A DNA stretch of 10,562 nucleotides from Zoogloea sp. (GTDB lineage: Bacteria > Pseudomonadota > Gammaproteobacteria > Burkholderiales > Rhodocyclaceae): assembly GCA_016790385.1 (NCBI GenBank), contig JAEUNV010000335.1, positions 1 through 10,562 of the forward strand, read 5' to 3'. Shown here piece by piece: positions 6,225 through 10,562 of the stretch (position 1 is its first letter; each line of letters starts with the position of its first letter). The translations under genes were made by a program, and so were the position numbers. The notes below the pieces were generated by a model. The model saw nothing but the letters and a program-made list of their open reading frames with translations. It had not been told where the DNA came from and searched no databases.

Positions 6225-7011
6225 AGTTTGCCGCCACTCGGAAAATGACCTGAGTGGCTGCATCGACACCCCATCCCTGCAACTGGTCTGGTCTGAAGCC
6301 CCCTGGGACTCCGTGCTGTTTGGTGCGCCGGTACTGCAGATTGGCGCCCTGACCCTGCGTGACGCGGCCGCCGAGCACGATATTGCCGCCTTCGTCGAGG
6401 CACGGGACAGGGCTGGCGCCATGCTGGTGAGCTGTCGCCTCCGTCACGAGCAGCTCGCAGAGTCCATGCTCCTTGAACAGATCGGCTTCCGCTTCATCGA
6501 GATGCTCTATCAGCCGGAACTCGGACTGGCCACCCTGACACCGTCCAGCCACGGTCTGGCGGTCAGCCGCGCCGGCGCCGATGACATGGCCGAGATCCTG
6601 GAGGCCGCGGGATCGGCCTTCAACAACGAGCGCTTCCACATGGACCCGCGCCTGTCATCGGAGATCGGTGACATCCGCTACCAGAACTGGGTGCGCAGCA
6701 GCCTCGACCATCCGGTCCAACGCCTTTACGCCCTGCGCGACGGCACAACCCTGGTGGCCTTCTTCGTCACCGAGATGCGGCCGGACGGTACCTGCTACTG
6801 GCACCTCACGGCCGTCGCGCCTGGCCTGCAGGGACGCGGCTACGGTCGTCGGGCCTGGGAGGCCATGCTCGAACAGGCCCGCAACGACGGCGCAGCGCGG
6901 GTCCAGACCTGCATCGTGGCGCGCAATCACCGGGTGCTCAATCTTTACGCCCGCCTGGGATTCCGCTTTCCGCCGCCCTTGATGACGCTGCACTGGGTGC
7001 GTTCCGCATGA
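6208..7011 (+). CDS. GNAT N-acetyltransferase, WecD-like (predicted dTDP-Fuc4N acetyltransferase)
   Basis: This 267-residue cytoplasmic protein begins inside the glycosyltransferase gene (ATG at 6208). The GNAT fold is clear in the C-terminal half: FFVTEM, HLTAVAPGLQGRGYGRRAWE at 199-218 with the acetyl-CoA loop Q208-x-x-G211-x-G213, and RNHRVLNLYARLGF at 239-252 with Y247 as a likely general acid. The N-terminal half resembles WecD: a WDSVLFG block at 33-39 (WENAFFG in E. coli WecD), then SAFNNERFHMDPRL at 136-149 and RYQNWVRSSL at 157-166, like the SAF-x-x-x-RF and FYAQWIENAV blocks of WecD. WecD acetylates the 4-amino group of dTDP-Fuc4N made by WecE, and wecE is in this operon, so I infer the same role. 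Sequence likeness is modest and a related amino sugar cannot be excluded. Its stop overlaps the gtrA-type start (ATGA). Confidence 0.85.
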   Translation: MSSSPEVCRHSENDLSGCIDTPSLQLVWSEAPWDSVLFGAPVLQIGALTLRDAAAEHDIAAFVEARDRAGAMLVSCRLRHEQLAESMLLEQIGFRFIEMLYQPELGLATLTPSSHGLAVSRAGADDMAEILEAAGSAFNNERFHMDPRLSSEIGDIRYQNWVRSSLDHPVQRLYALRDGTTLVAFFVTEMRPDGTCYWHLTAVAPGLQGRGYGRRAWEAMLEQARNDGAARVQTCIVARNHRVLNLYARLGFRFPPPLMTLHWVRSA

Positions 7012-7430
7012 AAGGCAACGCCGCCCTGGGGCAACTGGTCCGCTACGCTGTGGTTGGCATCGCGTCCAACGCGCTGCTCTACCTCGCCTATCTGGCAATC
7101 ACCGCCGCAGGCCTCGAGCCCAAGCTGGCCATGAGCCTGCTGTACGCCCTTGGTGTCATCCAGACCTTCTATTTCAACAAGACCTGGTCCTTCCGCCATG
7201 GCGGCACCCATGGGCCGGCCTTCGTTCGTTACTGCATCAGCTACGGTCTGGGTTACCTGTTCAACCTGGCGGCGCTGTACCTGCTGGTTGATCGTCTCGG
7301 CCACCCGCATCAGATCGTCCAGGGCATTCTGATCGTGTGCACCGCGGCACTGCTATTTCTGCTGCAGAAGCTCTGGGTCTTCCGAACCGACACTTCCACG
7401 CCTGCCACCACCACCACGCCGAGTCTATGA
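7008..7430 (+). CDS. GtrA-family membrane protein (predicted flippase for polyprenyl-linked sugar)
   Basis: This is a small membrane protein of 140 residues with four hydrophobic segments (about 10-32, 36-53, 75-94 and 102-119), the size and shape of GtrA. Family marks are QLVRYAVVGIASNALLYLAYL at the start, FNKTWSFR at 55-62 at the end of helix two, and QKLWVFR at 119-125 after the last helix. GtrA proteins are thought to flip undecaprenyl-phosphate-linked sugar from the cytoplasmic to the periplasmic face, partnered with a GtrB-type transferase. One lies two genes upstream here. A Thr/Pro-rich tail follows residue 125. The start overlaps the acetyltransferase stop and the stop overlaps the wecE start (ATGA at both ends), with no strong ribosome site of its own, so it depends on coupled translation. 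Confidence 0.92.
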   Translation: MKGNAALGQLVRYAVVGIASNALLYLAYLAITAAGLEPKLAMSLLYALGVIQTFYFNKTWSFRHGGTHGPAFVRYCISYGLGYLFNLAALYLLVDRLGHPHQIVQGILIVCTAALLFLLQKLWVFRTDTSTPATTTTPSL

Positions 7431-8551
7431 ACATCCCCTTCAACAAGCCCTACATGACGGGCAAGGAACTCTGGAATATCGCCCAGGCCCATGCCAATGG
7501 TCATCTTGCCGGCGACGGCAGCTTCACCAAACGCTGTTCCCGCTGGCTGGAGGCGCGCACCGGTGCAGGCAAGGCCCTGCTGACCCACTCGTGCACGGCC
7601 GCCCTTGAGATGGCCGCCATCCTTGCCGACATTCAGCCCGGCGACGAGGTCATCATGCCCTCGTATACCTTTGTGTCGACGGCCAATGCCTTCGCCCTGC
7701 GCGGCGCGGTGCCCGTGTTCGTGGATATCCGCCCGGACACCCTGAACATCGACGAAAACCTGATCGAAGCGGCCATTACCGAACGCACCCGGGCCATTGC
7801 CCCGGTGCACTACGCGGGTGTCGGCTGCGAGATGGACACCATCATGGCCATTGCCAACCAGCACAAACTGCTGGTGATCGAAGATGCCGCGCAGGCCGTG
7901 ATGGCCAATTACAAGGGCCGTCCGCTGGGTGCCATCGGCCACATGGGCACCCTGTCCTTTCACGAGACCAAGAACATCATCTCAGGAGAAGGCGGCGCTC
8001 TGCTGGTGAATGCCCCCCATTACGCCGAAAGAGCGGAAATCATCCGCGAGAAAGGCACCAACCGCTCCCAGTTCTTCCGGGGGCAGGTGGATAAATACAC
8101 CTGGGTGGATATCGGCTCATCCTACCTGCCGGGCGAAATCATCGCGGCTTTCCTGGCCGCCCAGATCGAGGAAGCCGACAGCATCACCCGTCAGCGCCTT
8201 GCGATCTGGAACACCTACCACCAGTGGCTGGCCGAAGCGGAGAAGGCCGGCAAGCTGCGTCGGCCTGTCGTGCCCGCCCACTGCGCCCACAATGCCCACA
8301 TGTATTACATCCTGCTGCCCGATCTGGCCCATCGCACGGCCTTCATCGACAAGCTGCGCAAAGTGGGCATCAACACCGTGTTTCACTACATCCCGCTGCA
8401 CAGCGCACCGGCCGGCCAGCGGTATGGCCGCGCCCACGGCGATCTGCCGGTGACCAACGAAATGGCCGACCGCCTGGTCCGCCTGCCGCTGTGGGTCGGC
8501 CTGGAGGAAGTCCAGGCCGAGGTGATCCAGCACGTCCTGTCGTCCCTGTAA
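7427..8551 (+). CDS. wecE: dTDP-4-amino-4,6-dideoxygalactose transaminase
   Basis: This 374-residue PLP enzyme of the DegT/DnrJ/EryC1 family adds an amino group from glutamate to dTDP-4-keto-6-deoxyglucose to give dTDP-Fuc4N. By eye it is close to E. coli WecE (RffA) along its whole length: IPFNKP start, GDGSFTKRC (29-37), LLTHSCTAALEMAA (51-64), IMPSYTFVSTANAF (76-89), VHYAGVGCEMDTIMA (127-141), the PLP-site D153 in IEDAAQ, the Schiff-base lysine K182 in SFHETKN, then REKGTNRSQFFRGQVDKYTW and FHYIPLH. The agreement in these blocks is much higher than among DegT enzymes in general, so the WecE reaction is favoured over the 4,6-dideoxyglucose (VioA) or ArnB types. The usual partners of enterobacterial common antigen are absent; the neighbours are a GtrB-like transferase and GtrA. 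The ATG overlaps the stop of the gtrA-type gene. Confidence 0.95.
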   Translation: MNIPFNKPYMTGKELWNIAQAHANGHLAGDGSFTKRCSRWLEARTGAGKALLTHSCTAALEMAAILADIQPGDEVIMPSYTFVSTANAFALRGAVPVFVDIRPDTLNIDENLIEAAITERTRAIAPVHYAGVGCEMDTIMAIANQHKLLVIEDAAQAVMANYKGRPLGAIGHMGTLSFHETKNIISGEGGALLVNAPHYAERAEIIREKGTNRSQFFRGQVDKYTWVDIGSSYLPGEIIAAFLAAQIEEADSITRQRLAIWNTYHQWLAEAEKAGKLRRPVVPAHCAHNAHMYYILLPDLAHRTAFIDKLRKVGINTVFHYIPLHSAPAGQRYGRAHGDLPVTNEMADRLVRLPLWVGLEEVQAEVIQHVLSSL

Positions 8552-8560
8552 GGCCCGCCC

Positions 8561-8590
8561 GGATGCCCGGCCCGCGCGGGCCAGGCATCC
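8561..8590. terminator. GC-rich hairpin between convergent wecE and pepN
   Basis: GGATGCC (8561-8567) pairs with GGCATCC (8584-8590). After one C·A mismatch, the inner 14 bases (8569-8582) form a perfect palindrome built on GGCCCGCGCG, so the whole element folds into a long, very stable stem. It fills most of the 45-base gap and is symmetric, so it could act on both transcripts. No T run follows on either strand; this differs from a textbook intrinsic terminator. Confidence 0.6.
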
Positions 8591-8596
8591 GCTGGT

Positions 8597-10562
8597 TCAG
8601 GCCAGCGCCTTGCCGATGATCTCGGCCACATCGGGCGACAGCCCTTCCTCGGCCGCCACCGATTCCAGCGCCACACGAATCCGCGCCTGAATCTCCGGTG
8701 TGAACTTGCGCCAGCCCTCCAAGGCCCGGGCCATGCGCGAGGCTACCTGCGGATTGCTGCGGTTGAGGGCAATCACCTGTTCCGCCCAGAAGGCATAGCC
8801 GGCGCCATCCTCCCGGTGAAACTCCGCCGCATTGGCCTTGAAATACGCCCCCAGCAGCGCATAAACCTTGTTGGGATTGGAAAGGCTGAAAGCCGGGTTA
8901 CCCATCAAGGTGCGCACCTGATCCAATGTCGCCGGCGCCGACTTCGACCAGCGCCAGGCGCCGGCCTGCAACTGGAACCACTTGTCGAGCACCAGGGCAT
9001 CATCCCGATAACGCGCATGGAAGGCGGCCAGGGCATCGATGCGTTCCGGCGCATCGCTCTGCACCAGGGCCGCCAGGGCGCCGTAGCGCTCAGTCATGTT
9101 GCCGGCGCTTGTAAATTGCAGATTGGCCAACTGCACCGCCGTCGGGCCACCCCACGCCATCATGTAGCGCAGGCACAGATTGCGCAGGGATCGGCGGCCC
9201 GCATCCGCCGGGTGGTAGCGGTAATCCCCGTCCACCTCCAGATCCATGTAGCGCGTCAGGAAATCCGCCTGGAGCGCCTGACCCAACTCCCGGCTCACGT
9301 GGATCAAGGCCGCGCGCAGGGGTGCCGGGTCTGCCGGCTGCATACGCTCGAGCAGGTAGGTTTCGGAGGGCAGGGCCAGGGTTTCGGCGACGAAACCGGG
9401 GTCAAGGCTGTCGTTCACCAGCAAGGCACGGAAGGCATGGCCAAAGGCCTGGGGCAGCACCATCGGGCGTCCGGCCGCTGCATCGGCAGCCAGGGCGAGC
9501 ACCACCCGCTCCATGTAGCGCTGGGCGGCATCCCAGCGGTTGAATGGGTCGCTGTCGTGGGCCATGCGGAAAGCCAGGCGGGTGTCGTCCTCATCCACCT
9601 CGAGAATCACAGGGGCGGAAAAGCCGCGCAGGATGGACGGCACCGGCTCGACGTCGATGCCGGTGAAACACCAGGTCCGGCTGGTTTCCTTGAGTTCAAG
9701 CACACGGGTGCTGTCGGCGCCGCGGACTTCCCCCTCCAGCAGCAGGGGCAGATCGGCACCATCCGGACCGATCAGACCGACCGCGACGGGAATGTGCAGG
9801 GCCGGCTTGTCCGGCTGGCCGGGTGTTGGCGGGGTGTGCTGGGACAGGGTCAGCGCATAGCAACGGGTGGCGGCATCGTAGCGCCCCTCGGCCTTCAGGC
9901 GGGGCGTGCCAGCCTGGCTGTACCAGCCCATGAACAGATCCAGATCGACGCCATTGGCCTCGGCCATGCAGCCCACGAAGTCGTCGCAGGTCACCGCCTG
10001 ACCGTCATGGTAGGAGAAGTACAGATCCATGCCATTGCGGAAACCCTCCGTGCCCAGCAGGGTATGCAGCATGCGGATGACCTCGGCGCCCTTCTGGTAC
10101 ACCGTGGCGGTATAGAAATTGTTGATTTCCTGGTAGCTGTCCGGACGGATGGGATGGGCCATCGGACCCGCATCCTCGGGGAACTGCGCCGAGCGCAGCC
10201 CACGCACATTGGCGATGCGCGTCACGGCCCGGGCCGACGCCGCCGCGGCGGGCGAATCCGACGCACGGGCCATCATGTCGGCAGTGAATTGCTGGTCGCG
10301 GAAGACGGTGAGCCCCTCCTTCAGGGTCAGCTGGAACCAATCCCGGCAGGTAACACGATTGCCTGTCCAGTTGTGGAAGTATTCGTGGGCCACCACGCTT
10401 TCAACGTTTTCAAAGTCCTGGTCGGTGCCCGTGTCCGGGTTGGCCAGCACGTACTTGGTGTTGAAGATGTTGAGGCCCTTGTTCTCCATGGCGCCCATGT
10501 TGAAGTCACCGACGGCGACGATCATGTAATGGTCGAGGTCGCATTCGAGGCCGAAGCGTTCC
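8597..10562 (-). CDS. pepN: Aminopeptidase N (M1 family), catalytic and C-terminal part; 5' end outside window
   Basis: The frame is open from the right edge to a TGA at 8597 and gives about 654 residues; compared with E. coli PepN some 238 N-terminal residues are missing. The visible part opens in the catalytic domain: ERFGLECDLDHYM, then the substrate-binding GAMEN motif and the zinc site HEYFHNWTGNR with the third ligand in LKEG (first His codon near 10387, second near 10375, Glu near 10318). These match H297, H301 and E320 of E. coli PepN. The rest carries the Ig-like and helical-repeat C-terminal domains of bacterial PepN. The enzyme removes N-terminal residues from peptides in the cytoplasm, feeding late protein turnover. 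It converges on wecE across a hairpin; no functional link is suggested. The in-frame ATG at 10525 is internal, not the start. Confidence 0.97.
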   Translation of the reverse strand, partial: ERFGLECDLDHYMIVAVGDFNMGAMENKGLNIFNTKYVLANPDTGTDQDFENVESVVAHEYFHNWTGNRVTCRDWFQLTLKEGLTVFRDQQFTADMMARASDSPAAAASARAVTRIANVRGLRSAQFPEDAGPMAHPIRPDSYQEINNFYTATVYQKGAEVIRMLHTLLGTEGFRNGMDLYFSYHDGQAVTCDDFVGCMAEANGVDLDLFMGWYSQAGTPRLKAEGRYDAATRCYALTLSQHTPPTPGQPDKPALHIPVAVGLIGPDGADLPLLLEGEVRGADSTRVLELKETSRTWCFTGIDVEPVPSILRGFSAPVILEVDEDDTRLAFRMAHDSDPFNRWDAAQRYMERVVLALAADAAAGRPMVLPQAFGHAFRALLVNDSLDPGFVAETLALPSETYLLERMQPADPAPLRAALIHVSRELGQALQADFLTRYMDLEVDGDYRYHPADAGRRSLRNLCLRYMMAWGGPTAVQLANLQFTSAGNMTERYGALAALVQSDAPERIDALAAFHARYRDDALVLDKWFQLQAGAWRWSKSAPATLDQVRTLMGNPAFSLSNPNKVYALLGAYFKANAAEFHREDGAGYAFWAEQVIALNRSNPQVASRMARALEGWRKFTPEIQARIRVALESVAAEEGLSPDVAEIIGKALA

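Noticed and set aside
7337..7426. N-terminal extension of WecE with a His-rich stretch
   Set aside because: It overlaps gtrA in another frame; E. coli WecE begins at the equivalent of ATG 7427.
8370..8676. Minus-strand small open frames across the end of wecE
   Set aside because: Gly/Pro/Arg-rich products from antisense GC-rich sequence; they cross the terminator hairpin and have no start signals.

Overview
This looks like chromosomal DNA of a high-GC Gram-negative bacterium, most likely a betaproteobacterium (Rhodocyclales/Burkholderiales-like). The basis is inference: the purN – DUF3108 protein – RsmB/NOP-family methyltransferase order, the GC-rich codon use and the PepN sequence type. There are no tRNA or rRNA genes, mobile elements or CRISPR arrays, and genes fill almost the whole window.

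Left half (1–4885, all on the minus strand). A tightly packed six-gene run reads, in transcription order: a DedA-family membrane protein, purN (purine synthesis), a TonB-like DUF3108 envelope protein, an RsmB/NOP-family RNA m5C methyltransferase, a secreted single-HKD phospholipase D-family protein, and the N-terminal part of an MscS-type channel that runs off the left edge. The gaps are 9, 7 and 60 bases; the last two junctions overlap. A perfect hairpin lies in the one larger gap.

Middle (4886–5234). This is a divergent, non-coding regulatory region of about 350 bases. It holds a small AT-rich patch, a dyad, and several hairpins on both sides.

Right-centre (5235–8551, plus strand). A four-gene, fully overlapping operon encodes an ArnC/GtrB-type polyprenyl-phosphate glycosyltransferase, a WecD-like N-acetyltransferase, a GtrA-family flippase and WecE (dTDP-4-amino-4,6-dideoxygalactose transaminase). 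Read together, they predict a pathway that makes dTDP-Fuc4NAc, loads the sugar on undecaprenyl phosphate and flips it to the periplasm. It thus combines the sugar-making half of the enterobacterial common antigen pathway with the delivery half of a Gtr/Arn-type glycan-modification system. The final periplasmic (GT-C) transferase and the rml genes are not in the window. The divergent DedA protein belongs to a family implicated in returning undecaprenyl phosphate to the cytoplasmic face, which would fit this pathway.

Right end (8597–10562, minus strand). The catalytic and C-terminal part of aminopeptidase N (pepN) converges on wecE. A strong GC-rich hairpin in the 45-base gap probably separates the two transcripts. 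The pepN 5' end is outside the window.
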